DNA of 64,000 nucleotides, taken from contig NZ_JAHVAB010000059.1 of the NCBI RefSeq assembly GCF_019264445.1, positions 1 through 64,000 on the forward strand, in the 5' to 3' direction. Positions 38,045 to 46,929 of this stretch are shown one piece after another. Both the position numbers and the translations under genes were made by a program. Source of the DNA: Hydrogenophaga sp. (GTDB taxonomy: Bacteria; Pseudomonadota; Gammaproteobacteria; Burkholderiales; Burkholderiaceae_C). Under the pieces are notes generated by a model. That model saw only the letters and a program-made list of their open reading frames with translations. It was not told the origin of the DNA and searched no databases. Each line of letters opens with the position of its first letter. Position 1 is the stretch's first letter.

Positions 38045-39052
38045 ATGAATAACCTCAATTTCCGCACCCTCGACCTGAACCTCCTTCGCGTGTTCGACGA
38101 GGTAATGACCGAGCGCAACCTCACCCGTGCCGCCAACAACCTGGCCATGACGCAACCGGCGGTCAGCAACGCGCTGCGCCGTCTGCGCGAGGTGCTGGGG
38201 GACGAGCTCGTGCGCCGCTCCGGGTATGGCGTGGAGCCCACGCCCGCCGCACTGGCACTGTGGCCCACGGTGCGCGACGCGCTGCACATGCTGCGCGAGT
38301 CGCTCTCGCCCGGCGAGTTCGACCCCTCCAGCGCGCGCAATGCCTTTGTGCTGGCCATGGCAGATGCCACCGCCGCCAAGCTCATCCCCGGCCTGATGGA
38401 CATCTTCGAAAGTGAAGCGCCCAACGCCAACCTGCGGGTACTGCCCCTGACGACCCGCGATCCCCGTGATTTGCTGGAGTCCGGCACCGCCGATCTGGCC
38501 ATAGGCCACTTCCCCGGCGTGCTTGCCGAGCTCGGCGCGCTGCATTTGCAGGAGCACAACCCCCACTTTCACCACCAGCGGCTGTACGACGGCGAGTACG
38601 TGGTGGTGATGCGCCGCGGCCATCCGTTGGCAGGCCAGCCGCTCAGCCTCGACACCTACTGCGAGGCGCGCCACCTGCTGGTGAGCTTTTCGGGGCGCCC
38701 CTTTGGCTTTGTGGACGAGGCTCTGGCGGCCATCTCCCGGCAGCGCCGCGTGGTGCTCACGGTGAACCAGTTTTTCACCGCCGGGCGCGTGGTGGCCACC
38801 ACCGACCTGCTCACGGTGCTGCCGCGCCATTTTGTGGGCGCCACGGGGATGGAGCACGAGCTCGCCCTGTGCGAGCTGCCCCTGCAGGTGCCTGCCGTGC
38901 ATGTGGACTCCCTCTGGCACCGGCAAGCCACGCAAAACACGGCGCACCGCTGGTTGCGCCAGGCCATCGCGCGTGCGGCCGCCCTCGACTTCCGCCCGGG
39001 CATTCCCGCCAGCGAAGCCCCGGCGAAACGCCCCCGCCGCCGCGCGGGCTGA
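38045..39052 (+). CDS. LysR-type regulator
   Basis: This 335-residue LysR protein starts at ATG 38045 (GTG three bases earlier is possible). The winged helix is LNLLRVFDEVMTERNLTRAA, then AVSNALRRLREVLGDELV. The DLNLLRVFDEV start and RRSGYGVEPTPAA belong to the NodD/LinR/MexT-like branch. It has an unusually basic tail (KRPRRRAG). It is divergent from a membrane-protein gene across a palindromic operator and followed after 23 bases by a phosphoesterase gene. Confidence 0.9.
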   Translation: MNNLNFRTLDLNLLRVFDEVMTERNLTRAANNLAMTQPAVSNALRRLREVLGDELVRRSGYGVEPTPAALALWPTVRDALHMLRESLSPGEFDPSSARNAFVLAMADATAAKLIPGLMDIFESEAPNANLRVLPLTTRDPRDLLESGTADLAIGHFPGVLAELGALHLQEHNPHFHHQRLYDGEYVVVMRRGHPLAGQPLSLDTYCEARHLLVSFSGRPFGFVDEALAAISRQRRVVLTVNQFFTAGRVVATTDLLTVLPRHFVGATGMEHELALCELPLQVPAVHVDSLWHRQATQNTAHRWLRQAIARAAALDFRPGIPASEAPAKRPRRRAG

Positions 39053-39075
39053 ATGCCCTGGCCGACAATGCCTCC

Positions 39076-39870
39076 ATGAAACTCCAGCTGCTCAGCGACC
39101 TGCACCTCGAAGCCAACCCCGACTTTGTTCCGCAGCCCGCACCGGGTGCAGACCTCCTGGTGCTCGCAGGCGACGTGGGTTCCTACCAGCTGCGCCGCGA
39201 CGGCAGCGCCATGGCCGAGCCCGACTGGGGTCTGGGCCGCTTTGCGAATTGGCCGGTGCCGGTGCTGTTCGTGCCGGGCAACCACGAATACGACGCGCTC
39301 GACGTCGATGCCGCGCATGCGCAGCTGCGCGACACCTGCGAGCGGCTGGGGCTGATCTGGCTGGAGCGCCAGCAACACCATGTGCAGGGCATCAGGTTTC
39401 TGGGCACCACGCTCTGGAGCGACTACGACGCGCTCGGCGACCGCGGCAAGGCCTTTCGTGCCGCCAACCACTACCTCACCAAGATGGCAGGCCAACGCCA
39501 CGGGCAGCTTTTTGACGCCGCAGCCATGCGCGAACTCGCACTGGAGTGTCAGCGCTGGTTGCGCCAGGCGCTCGCCGAGCCGTTCGACGGCACCACCGTG
39601 GTGGTCACGCACTTCGCACCGACCTTGCACAGCATGGACCCGCGCTACGGTCGCAGCCCGGGCACGGCGGGCTTCTGCAACGGCCTGGACGACTGGTTGC
39701 CGCAGGCCGACCTCTGGCTGCACGGCCATCTGCACTGCGCGACCGATGTGCAGGTCGGTCGCTGCCGCATCGTGGCCAACCCGCTTGGCTACGCCGACAA
39801 GAACGAGCAAGACGGCTTCATCCCGCACCAACTGATCAACGTGCCCACTCGCGATCACGCCTCCGTTTGA
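39076..39870 (+). CDS. Calcineurin-like metallophosphoesterase
   Basis: This 264-residue cytoplasmic enzyme has all five metal-site blocks in order: LSDLHLE, LVLAGDVGSY, VPGNHEYD, THFAP and GHLHC. It is likely a small phosphodiesterase or phosphatase; the substrate is unknown. A short space after LysR suggests the two share a transcript. Confidence 0.9.
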   Translation: MKLQLLSDLHLEANPDFVPQPAPGADLLVLAGDVGSYQLRRDGSAMAEPDWGLGRFANWPVPVLFVPGNHEYDALDVDAAHAQLRDTCERLGLIWLERQQHHVQGIRFLGTTLWSDYDALGDRGKAFRAANHYLTKMAGQRHGQLFDAAAMRELALECQRWLRQALAEPFDGTTVVVTHFAPTLHSMDPRYGRSPGTAGFCNGLDDWLPQADLWLHGHLHCATDVQVGRCRIVANPLGYADKNEQDGFIPHQLINVPTRDHASV

Positions 39871-39939
39871 GCCAGCGCAAGGTGCAGGCTGGTCAAAGGC
39901 CTACACTGGCCGCTGACCCCAACCCGAAGGAGATGCCTC

Positions 39940-40362
39940 ATGAAGATCCTGCTCGCTGTCGATGGCAGCAAATACACCAAGAAGATGCTGGCATATCTGG
40001 CCACGCACAACGAGATGTTCGGCGCAGGCAACGCCTTCACGCTCATCACCGTGCAGGCACCGATCCCGCCGCGTGCGCGCGCTGCCGTGGGAACCTCGGT
40101 GGTCAATGAGTACTACGAGGAAGAGTCGGCCAAGGTCACGTCCCCGGTGGTCAAGTTCCTCAAGCGCCACGGCATGGACGCCAAGACGCTGCACAAAGTG
40201 GGCGCACCCGGCGAACAGATCTCCAAAGCGGCCGACAGCGGCAAGTTCGATCTGGTCGTGATGGGCTCGCACGGCCATGGTTCGCTCGGCAATCTGGTGA
40301 TGGGTTCCGTGGCCACGCAGGTGCTGGCCCATTGCGGTGTGCCGGTGCTGCTCGTGCGTTGA
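39940..40362 (+). CDS. Universal stress protein (UspA family)
   Basis: This 140-residue protein starts MKILLAVDGSKYTKKMLAY. GSHGHGSLGNLVMGSVATQVL carries the GxxG-N9-G(S/T) ATP-binding pattern, so it is an ATP-binding (UspFG-like) form. AAGGAG lies before the ATG. It is a single gene with a clear terminator. Confidence 0.92.
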   Translation: MKILLAVDGSKYTKKMLAYLATHNEMFGAGNAFTLITVQAPIPPRARAAVGTSVVNEYYEEESAKVTSPVVKFLKRHGMDAKTLHKVGAPGEQISKAADSGKFDLVVMGSHGHGSLGNLVMGSVATQVLAHCGVPVLLVR

Positions 40363-40388
40363 CCAGGCGGCAACCGCCCTGCCAATGG

Positions 40389-40417
40389 AAAAAGGCCGCA
40401 GCATGCGGCCTTTTTTT
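40389..40417. terminator. Terminator, usable both ways
   Basis: AAAAAGGCCGCA (40389-40400), a 3-base loop, and TGCGGCCTTTTTTT form a strong hairpin with A- and T-runs. It ends the stress-protein gene and the convergent TetR gene. Confidence 0.9.
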
Positions 40418-40434
40418 GTTGAACGACCCCTGAC

Positions 40435-41082
40435 TCAGCGCGACTGCAAGCCGTCAAAGCAGGTGCTCAGCACGAGGTCGATGATCTGTTCGTTGGTGTA
40501 CTGCCCACTGCCCTTGAGAAAGCCCAGCACCGGATCGCAGGCGCGCGCAAACAGTGTGTACAGCACGGCAATCGGCGGCAGGCCTGGGTTGAGGCTGCCG
40601 TCGGCCTGTGAAGCGGTGATCCAGGCACCGAGGCGATCGCTCACGTCCATCAAGCCATCGACATAGGCTTTGTTGGTGGTCAACGCGGTGCGCAGGGTGG
40701 AGTTTTCGCTGGGCAGGGAGGGCATTTCCCCCGCGAGCTGCACCTCCATGGTCCAGCGCGCCACGGCCTTGAGCTGGTCGATCGGGCGTGTGCCGGCGGG
40801 CGCGTCATGCAGCTTGTCGAGAAACGCGCGTGCGCGGTCCATCACGCGCACCATGGCCGCCGCCGCGAGGTCTTCCTTGCTGGGGAAGTGCTTGTAGAGA
40901 CTGGCCTTGGCGATGCCGACCTCGGCCGCCACCTCGTCTACCGTCATGGCGTCGAAGCCTTTTTCGGCCAGCAGGCGGTTGACCGCCGAGACGATCGCGT
41001 CTTCTCGTGCCAGATGCATCTGCGCGCGAAAACTGCGTTTGGGTGGCGTTTCGATTGGGGCTTTGAGAGCGACGCTGACCAT
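40435..41082 (-). CDS. TetR-type regulator
   Basis: This 215-residue protein has its helix-turn-helix at about 30-75 (VSAVNRLLAEKGFDAMTVDEVAAEVGIAKASLYKHFPSKEDL). The rest is a helical ligand domain. The start is ATG 41082; a TTG two codons upstream is less likely. It is divergent from the fasciclin-domain gene across 173 bases and probably represses that gene or itself. Confidence 0.88.
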   Translation of the reverse strand: MVSVALKAPIETPPKRSFRAQMHLAREDAIVSAVNRLLAEKGFDAMTVDEVAAEVGIAKASLYKHFPSKEDLAAAAMVRVMDRARAFLDKLHDAPAGTRPIDQLKAVARWTMEVQLAGEMPSLPSENSTLRTALTTNKAYVDGLMDVSDRLGAWITASQADGSLNPGLPPIAVLYTLFARACDPVLGFLKGSGQYTNEQIIDLVLSTCFDGLQSR

Positions 41083-41255
41083 GAGCAACCTTTGGATGGG
41101 AGCTGAATTCTGCCGGAGATTGACGAAGGCGTCGATATCCTTACTTCTTAGTTGATTTTGTGACTATTCAGTATCTTTTTCAACTTGAGAGGCTAGACTC
41201 CGCTCCAACCTCCGCTATCCCGCGTTGGTCAACACGATTTCATGAAGGACTCACC

Positions 41256-41711
41256 ATGAAAAAGACCCTGATCGCTTCCCTGATGGCCCTGGGCGCACTG
41301 ACCCAGGCACACGCCGCCGACATCGTCGACACCGCCGTGGCCGCTGGCTCGTTCAAGACGCTGGTCACCGCCGTTCAGGCTGCCGGCCTGGTGGACACCC
41401 TCAAGGGCCCCGGCCCGTTCACCGTGTTTGCCCCGACCGACGATGCATTTGCCAAGATCCCCAAAGCCACGCTGGATGCGCTGCTGAAAGACAAGGCGGC
41501 CCTCACCAAGGTACTGACCTACCACGTGGTGCCTGGCAAGGTGATGGCCAAGGACGTCAAGCCCGGCATGGTCAAGACCGTTCAGGGCAGCATGGTCACG
41601 GTGTCCACCACGGGTGGTGTGAAGGTGGACGCGGCCAACGTGGTGAAAACCGACATCGCTGCCGACAACGGCGTGATCCATGTGATCGACACGGTGATCA
41701 TGCCCAAGTAA
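41256..41711 (+). CDS. Secreted fasciclin (FAS1) domain protein
   Basis: This 151-residue protein has a signal peptide ([20 protein letters not shown], cut about 20-21). One FAS1 domain follows: [20 protein letters not shown], the H1 block [23 protein letters not shown] and the H2 block [12 protein letters not shown]. Periplasmic or secreted FAS1 proteins take part in adhesion and biofilm matrix. It is a single gene under the divergent TetR, with a strong terminator after it. Confidence 0.93.
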   Translation: MKKTLIASLMALGALTQAHAADIVDTAVAAGSFKTLVTAVQAAGLVDTLKGPGPFTVFAPTDDAFAKIPKATLDALLKDKAALTKVLTYHVVPGKVMAKDVKPGMVKTVQGSMVTVSTTGGVKVDAANVVKTDIAADNGVIHVIDTVIMPK

Positions 41712-41731
41712 GGCTTGCTTCACGCCTCCAC

Positions 41732-41758
41732 AAGCCCCGCCCTGGCGGGGCTTTTTTT
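41732..41758 (+). terminator. Terminator after the fasciclin gene
   Basis: AAGCCCCGCC (41732-41741) and GGCGGGGCTT (41744-41753) are perfect arms with a 2-base loop followed by five further T residues. It begins 20 bases after the stop. Confidence 0.92.
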
Positions 41759-41760
41759 CG

Positions 41761-42690
41761 TCAGCCGGCGGCCTTGTCGACCGGGCGCAGGTTTTGCGCT
41801 GCCGCCGCGCGCAGCGCCGTGCTCAGCGCATCGAGCACATCGGAGTTGAGGTTCCAGCAATGCCAGTGCAGCGCCACGCCCAGCCGGTGGCGCGGGGCCA
41901 GGTTGACCAGCTCGCCCCGCTCCAGCAAATCGCGCACCCGCAACTCGGGCAACACGCTGGCACCCCAGCCGGCCAGCGTGGCGCGCACCTGGCCTTCGCT
42001 GGAGGGCACGAACAACTGCTTGAGCATCACGCGAGGCAAGCCAAAGGCCTTGGCCACAAACCCGTGCTGCAGGTTGTCCTTGCGGTTGAACGCCACGAAC
42101 GGCACCTTGTGAAAATTGTGCGCGGTCAGCCCTTTGGGCAGGTGTTGCGCGGCGTAGCCGGCCTGCGCCACTGCCACGTAGTCCATGGTGCCCAGCGCCT
42201 CCATCTTGCAGCCGCGCAAAGCCTGGCCGAGCGACGTCACGCAGCCCAGCACCTGCCCCTCGCGCAACCATTCGTGGGTGAACTCCTGGTCGTCGGTGAT
42301 GATTTCAATCGGCAGGCCGCCTCGCGCCAGCGCGTCCAGCGCGGGCAGTGCCCAGGTGGCGATGCTGTCGGCGTTGATGGCGACCGAAATGCGCTCTTCG
42401 TCGCGCCCGTTGCCGGTCGTGCTGGGCGCGAGTTCCTTCAGGTCTTTTTCCAGGTCGGCGCGCAGCAGCCGCATCATCTTGGCGTGCTTGAGCATGAGCT
42501 GGCCGGCCGCCGTCGGCTTGAGCGGGCGGCTGCGCACGATCAGCACTGTGCCGACCTGCGCTTCGAGCGCCCGCAGTCGTTGCGACACCGCCGACTGGGT
42601 GATGGAGAGGCGCTGCGCCGCGCGCTCGAAGCCGCCTTCTTCAATGATGGCGGCCAGGCATTCAAGGGCGTCCGGGTCAAATGTGCTCAT
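41761..42690 (-). CDS. ArgP/LysG-type LysR regulator
   Basis: This 309-residue LysR protein starts MSTFDPDALECLAAIIEEGG. Its winged helix (FERAAQRLSITQSAVSQRLRAL) and effector region (TTGNGRDEERISVAINADSIATWALPALDAL) are those of the ArgP/IciA branch. That branch senses lysine or arginine and usually controls LysE-type exporters. Here the divergent partner is a D-amino-acid dehydrogenase, so it may control amino-acid catabolism. The 149-base gap has an AT-rich inverted repeat at 42754-42772. Confidence 0.9.
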   Translation of the reverse strand: MSTFDPDALECLAAIIEEGGFERAAQRLSITQSAVSQRLRALEAQVGTVLIVRSRPLKPTAAGQLMLKHAKMMRLLRADLEKDLKELAPSTTGNGRDEERISVAINADSIATWALPALDALARGGLPIEIITDDQEFTHEWLREGQVLGCVTSLGQALRGCKMEALGTMDYVAVAQAGYAAQHLPKGLTAHNFHKVPFVAFNRKDNLQHGFVAKAFGLPRVMLKQLFVPSSEGQVRATLAGWGASVLPELRVRDLLERGELVNLAPRHRLGVALHWHCWNLNSDVLDALSTALRAAAAQNLRPVDKAAG

Positions 42691-42753
42691 GGAAAACCTC
42701 GGCAAAAGCGGCGTGTCCGGCGCATGACAGACACATAAGCGGTTCTGATGAAG

Positions 42754-42772
42754 GAAATTTTAGTTTAATTTC
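42754..42772. promoter_or_regulatory. Candidate ArgP-type operator
   Basis: GAAATT (42754-42759) and AATTTC (42767-42772) are perfect inverted arms around seven bases, in an AT-rich block of the divergent regulator/dehydrogenase gap. It is about 65 bases before both starts. Regulatory role is inferred. Confidence 0.5.
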
Positions 42773-42839
42773 ACTTCAACTACGCTCCGGAATTTCCCAT
42801 ACTGCGGCGCATTCACCCACCTCTTTTTCGGAGCGGATC

Positions 42840-44195
42840 ATGCAAGTCACGGTACTGGGCGCAGGCATCATCGGAGTCAGCACCGCCTGGCATTTGCTGC
42901 AGCGGGGCCACGAGGTCACGCTGGTCGACCGCCAGCCCGACGCCGCGCTGGAAACCAGCTTCGCCAACGCGGCGCAGATCTCGGTGAGCTACTGCGAGCC
43001 CTGGGCCAACAAGGACGCCCCGCTCAAGACGCTCAAGTGGATGTTCTCTGACGAGTCACCGCTGCTGTTTCGTCCGCAGCTGGATTGGGCGCAATGGCGC
43101 TGGGGCCTGCAGTTCCTGGCCCAGTGCAACGACGCCGCTTTCGTGCGCAACGTGGCGCAGCTGGTCGCGCTCGGCGCGTACAGCCACGCCGCACTGAAGG
43201 ACGTGGTGGCCGACACCGGCATCGAATACCACCGGCTGGAGCGCGGCATTGCGCACTACTACACCGACCAGAAATCGTTCGATGGCGCTGCCGAAGCGGC
43301 CGCCGTGATGCAGCGCTTTGGCGTGCAGCGCAGCGTCGTCTCGCGCGCCGAGTTGCTGGCCATCGAACCCGCGCTGCAGGCCTTTGGCGAACGCATTGTG
43401 GGCGGCACCTACACAAAGAGCGACGAATCGGGCGACGCGCGCGTGTTCACCCAGAAGCTCGCCGCGCTGTGTGCCCAGCGCGGTGCGCAACTGCTGTGGG
43501 GCCACGACATCGAACAGCTGGAGAGCGACGGCAGCGAGGTGCGCCAGGTGCGCGTGCGCGACCGCGCCACCGGGGTGGCGCGCGCCCTCAAGGCCGATGC
43601 CTTTGTCGTGGCCTGCGGTTCCTACACCACGCCGCTGCTCAAGTCGGTCGGACTGCACGTGCCGATCTACCCCGGCAAGGGCTACAGCGCTACGCTGCCG
43701 CTGCTGCAGCCCGAGCGCGCGCCCTCGGTGAGCATGATCGACGATCAGATGAAATGCGCGATCTCGCGACTGGGCAACCAGCTGCGCGTGGCCGGCACCA
43801 TCGAGCTGGGCGGCTTCGATCTCTCGCTGGACACACCCCTGGCGCGCAAGCGCTGCGAGATGCTGGTGCGCCGCATCGAGCAGGTGTTCCCGGGCGTGGC
43901 CGACACGCGCACGCCTGCACAAGGCGGCAACCCGCAGTTCTGGTGCGGCCTGCGCCCGGCCACGCCCACCAACATCCCGCTGATCGGCCGCACCCGACTG
44001 CGCCGGCTGTGGATCAACGCGGGCCACGGCACGCTGGGCTGGACACACGGCGCGGGCTCGGGGAAGGCGCTGGCCGAGCTCATCCACGGCGAGCAACCGG
44101 CGATGACTTTCGGCTTTCAAGGCGGCGCCGCTCGCACGAAAGTGAGCCTGCCGGCAGCGCGGCTTCAAACCTCGTCGACATCGGCGCGCAGCTGA
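42840..44195 (+). CDS. dadA: D-amino-acid dehydrogenase
   Basis: This 451-residue FAD enzyme starts MQVTVLGAGIIGVSTAWHLL with the nucleotide motif at 8-13. WANKDAPLKTLKWMF, GIEYHRLERGIAHYY and the C-terminal GWTHGAGSGKALAELI match DadA. It oxidises D-alanine and other D-amino acids to keto acids and ammonia, feeding electrons to the membrane chain. The start is the ATG after GGAGCGG. Regulation by the divergent ArgP-type protein is likely. It lacks the usual alanine racemase (dadX) neighbour. Confidence 0.92.
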   Translation: MQVTVLGAGIIGVSTAWHLLQRGHEVTLVDRQPDAALETSFANAAQISVSYCEPWANKDAPLKTLKWMFSDESPLLFRPQLDWAQWRWGLQFLAQCNDAAFVRNVAQLVALGAYSHAALKDVVADTGIEYHRLERGIAHYYTDQKSFDGAAEAAAVMQRFGVQRSVVSRAELLAIEPALQAFGERIVGGTYTKSDESGDARVFTQKLAALCAQRGAQLLWGHDIEQLESDGSEVRQVRVRDRATGVARALKADAFVVACGSYTTPLLKSVGLHVPIYPGKGYSATLPLLQPERAPSVSMIDDQMKCAISRLGNQLRVAGTIELGGFDLSLDTPLARKRCEMLVRRIEQVFPGVADTRTPAQGGNPQFWCGLRPATPTNIPLIGRTRLRRLWINAGHGTLGWTHGAGSGKALAELIHGEQPAMTFGFQGGAARTKVSLPAARLQTSSTSARS

Positions 44196-44205
44196 GGGCT
44201 GGCGC

Positions 44206-45090
44206 TCAGCCCCTCGCCTGCGCCACCACTTCCAGGACCATCGCCTGGGCGGCGATGGACAGCGCCTTGCCTTTGAGGCGGGCCAGCACGATCGGCCGGC
44301 GCAGTTGCGGGTCACGAACCGGGACAGCGCGCAAGCGGTCTCGCCGGAAGTGGAACAGCGTGAGCTCGGGCACCACGCTCACGCCCAGGCCCTGCGCGAC
44401 CAACGCGGACAGCGTGGCCAGGTGTTCGACTTCGAGCCCGTCGAGCGGCCCTTCTGACACCCCCAGCTGCACCTGAAGGTTCTGGCGCACGCTGCTGGTG
44501 CGCGCCAGATGCATCATGTCCGGCCCCATGGCCTGTGCCAGCGTGACCGAGCGCCGGCTGGCCAGCGGGTGGTCGTCGCGGCACACGAGGAAATACTTCT
44601 CCTGGCGCAGCACCTGGCAGTCGAACTCCTGCAACTCTTCGCCCGCCGTGATCGCGATGTCGACCCGGCCGTCGCGCAGCATGGACAGCCCGTTGGCGGC
44701 CAGTGTGTCGAACAGCTCCACCTTGATGCGCGGGTTGGCCGCGCGGTAACGCGCAATGACGGACGGCATCCACTCGGCGGCCACCGAAGGCAACGCGGCC
44801 ACGGCCACCCGGCCGACGCGGCGCTGGGCCAGGTCCTGCAAGCCGGTGAGCGCCTGCCGCATGTCGTTGCGAATGCGGCGCGCCTCCTCGACGAACACTT
44901 CCCCTTCGGGCGTGAGCGTGACCAGCCGGGTTGAGCGTTCGAAGAGCCGAACCCCGGCTGCGGCCTCGATCCGGCTGATCTTCTGGCTGAACGCGCTCTG
45001 GGACAGGTGGCATCGCTCCGCCGCACGGGTGAAGTGCTGGGTCTGCGCCAGCGCCAGGAAAGCCTCGAGATCGCGCGTTGAAATATTCAT
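44206..45090 (-). CDS. LysR-type regulator
   Basis: This 294-residue LysR protein starts MNISTRDLEAFLALAQTQHF. The winged helix is FTRAAERCHLSQSAFSQKIS, then RLFERSTRLVTLTPEG. It is divergent from the AtuA operon across 70 AT-rich bases and most likely controls it. The effector is unknown. Confidence 0.9.
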   Translation of the reverse strand: MNISTRDLEAFLALAQTQHFTRAAERCHLSQSAFSQKISRIEAAAGVRLFERSTRLVTLTPEGEVFVEEARRIRNDMRQALTGLQDLAQRRVGRVAVAALPSVAAEWMPSVIARYRAANPRIKVELFDTLAANGLSMLRDGRVDIAITAGEELQEFDCQVLRQEKYFLVCRDDHPLASRRSVTLAQAMGPDMMHLARTSSVRQNLQVQLGVSEGPLDGLEVEHLATLSALVAQGLGVSVVPELTLFHFRRDRLRAVPVRDPQLRRPIVLARLKGKALSIAAQAMVLEVVAQARG

Positions 45091-45160
45091 TGATGATTTC
45101 GATGAATTTAGCGTTATTTTCCATTTTACTTGTCAGTCCCGGGTCACGATCATTCGATCC

Positions 45161-46546
45161 ATGGACCACACCAACACCCCCTCTACCGACCTCCTTCGCA
45201 TCGGCTGCGGTGCAGGTTTTTCTGGCGATCGCTGGGACGCTGCCGTGGCAGTGGTCAGCACACTGGTGGCCAAGGGCGGCCCCTCTGCGCTGATTTTCGA
45301 GACGCTGGCCGAGCGCACGCTGGCCCTGGCGCAGCAACAGCGCCGCGCCGACCCCACGGCTGGATGCGAGCCCATGCTGGAGCGCTTCGTCACGCCGATC
45401 CTGCGCGAATGCACCCTGCATGGCATCCCGATCATTGGCAACTTCGGCGCGGCCAACCCGCGGGCCGCTGCCGATCGCCTGCAGAAGCTGGCCAAGAGCC
45501 TGCGCCTGCCCCCGCTGCGCATTGCCGTGGTGGAGGGCGATGACCTGCTGCAATCGCTCGACAAGGACCGCCTGCGCGGCCTGCTGCCCGAGCACCTGAC
45601 CAGCAAGCAACTGGTGAGCGCCAACGCCTACCTGGGTGCCGTGGAAATCGCACAGGCCCTCAAGGCCGGCGCACAGGTCGTGGTCACCGGCCGGGTGGCC
45701 GATCCATCGCTGGCGCTGGGCCCGATGCTCGCGCACTTCGGCTGGGCCGAAGACGACTGGGACCGTCTGGCCAGCGGCACGATGGCGGGTCATCTTCTGG
45801 AGTGCGGCGCGCAGGTGTGCGGCGGCTACTTCGCTGATCCAGGCGTCAAGGACGTGCCCGAACTCGAACGCGTGGGATTCCCCATCGTGGAGATGCGCGC
45901 CGATGGCCGCTTCGTGGTCACCAAGGCCTGGGGCACCGGCGGCTGCGTGGACCTGCGCACCGTGAAAGAACAACTGCTCTACGAGATCCACGATCCCGCC
46001 TGCTACGTCACGCCCGACGTCATCGCGGATGTGAGCGAAGCCGACATGCGGCCGGTGGGTGCCGACCGCGTTGAGGTCACAGGCGTGCGCGGCCACCCGC
46101 TGCCGCCCACGCTCAAGGCCACGCTGTGCTTTGAAGCAGGATGGCTGGCCGAGGGTGAAATCTCATACGCCGGCGCCAACGCCGTGGGACGCGGGCGGCT
46201 TGCGGGCCGGATCGTGCGCGACCGGCTGAACCAGGTGGGCCTGATGTACCTGCCCTTGCGCATCGATCTGATCGGGCAATCCAGCGTGTTTGCCGACGAC
46301 GCGGGCGACTGGAATGGACCGCCGATGGACGACAGCCTTGCCATCCACGACATCCGCCTGCGTGTGGCCGCCAACACCAGAAACCGCACCGATGCAGAAG
46401 CCGTCACACGCGAAGTGATGTCCCTGTACACCTGCGGCCCGGCTGGCGGCGGCGGCGTGCGCACACTGATCAGCAACCGCCTGGCGAGCGACTCCTGCCT
46501 GGTGCCGCGTGACTGGGTTCAACCGACCTGGAGTTTTGTGCCATGA
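45161..46546 (+). CDS. AtuA family (DUF1446) protein, main domain
   Basis: This 461-residue protein has the AtuA/DUF1446 body: LLRIGCGAGFSGDRWDAA, SANAYLGAVEIAQALKAGAQVVVTGRVADPSL, and KAWGTGGCVDLRTVKEQLLYEI. The family is known from acyclic-terpene (citronellol, geraniol) breakdown, but many members stand in other pathways, so the substrate is open. The short C-terminal module that fused forms carry is encoded separately by the next gene, which overlaps by four bases (ATGA). It is the first gene of a four-gene operon. Confidence 0.88.
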   Translation: MDHTNTPSTDLLRIGCGAGFSGDRWDAAVAVVSTLVAKGGPSALIFETLAERTLALAQQQRRADPTAGCEPMLERFVTPILRECTLHGIPIIGNFGAANPRAAADRLQKLAKSLRLPPLRIAVVEGDDLLQSLDKDRLRGLLPEHLTSKQLVSANAYLGAVEIAQALKAGAQVVVTGRVADPSLALGPMLAHFGWAEDDWDRLASGTMAGHLLECGAQVCGGYFADPGVKDVPELERVGFPIVEMRADGRFVVTKAWGTGGCVDLRTVKEQLLYEIHDPACYVTPDVIADVSEADMRPVGADRVEVTGVRGHPLPPTLKATLCFEAGWLAEGEISYAGANAVGRGRLAGRIVRDRLNQVGLMYLPLRIDLIGQSSVFADDAGDWNGPPMDDSLAIHDIRLRVAANTRNRTDAEAVTREVMSLYTCGPAGGGGVRTLISNRLASDSCLVPRDWVQPTWSFVP

Positions 46547-46929
46547 ATACACCCTCCCAACTCATCGTTCCCTTGCGCGCCCTGGCCCACAGCCGAAGCG
46601 GTGACAAGGGCAACCGCTCCAACATCAGCGTGATCCCCTACCACCCCGACTGCTGGGACCTGTTGCTCGAGCAGGTCACCGAACAGCGGGTGCGCGCGCT
46701 GTTCGAGGCGCGCCGGCCCTCGCTGGTGACGCGCTACCTGCTGCCTCGCCTGCACGCCATGAACTTCGTGCTGGACGACGTGCTGGACGGCGGCGTCAAC
46801 GGTTCGCTCAATCTCGATGCACACGGCAAGACCCTCTCGTCGCTGATGCTGACCCTTCCCGTTCAACTCGAAGTCGCCCAGGCGCGCGAGCTGAAACTTC
46901 ACCACCACCTCCACGGAGAACTGTCATGA
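46543..46929 (+). CDS. AtuA-associated small protein (C-terminal module)
   Basis: This 128-residue protein starts MNTPSQLIVPLRALAHSRSGDKGNRSN. LAHSRSGDKGNRSNIS and PRLHAMNFVLDDVLDGGVNGSL are typical of the separate AtuA C-terminal domain. It overlaps both neighbours by four bases, so it is translationally coupled and should act as a subunit of the AtuA protein in fixed ratio. Confidence 0.85.
   Translation: MNTPSQLIVPLRALAHSRSGDKGNRSNISVIPYHPDCWDLLLEQVTEQRVRALFEARRPSLVTRYLLPRLHAMNFVLDDVLDGGVNGSLNLDAHGKTLSSLMLTLPVQLEVAQARELKLHHHLHGELS

Noticed and set aside
41083-41255. TetR operator in the gap before the fasciclin gene
   Set aside because: The gap is AT-rich in part, but I found no convincing inverted repeat of TetR type.
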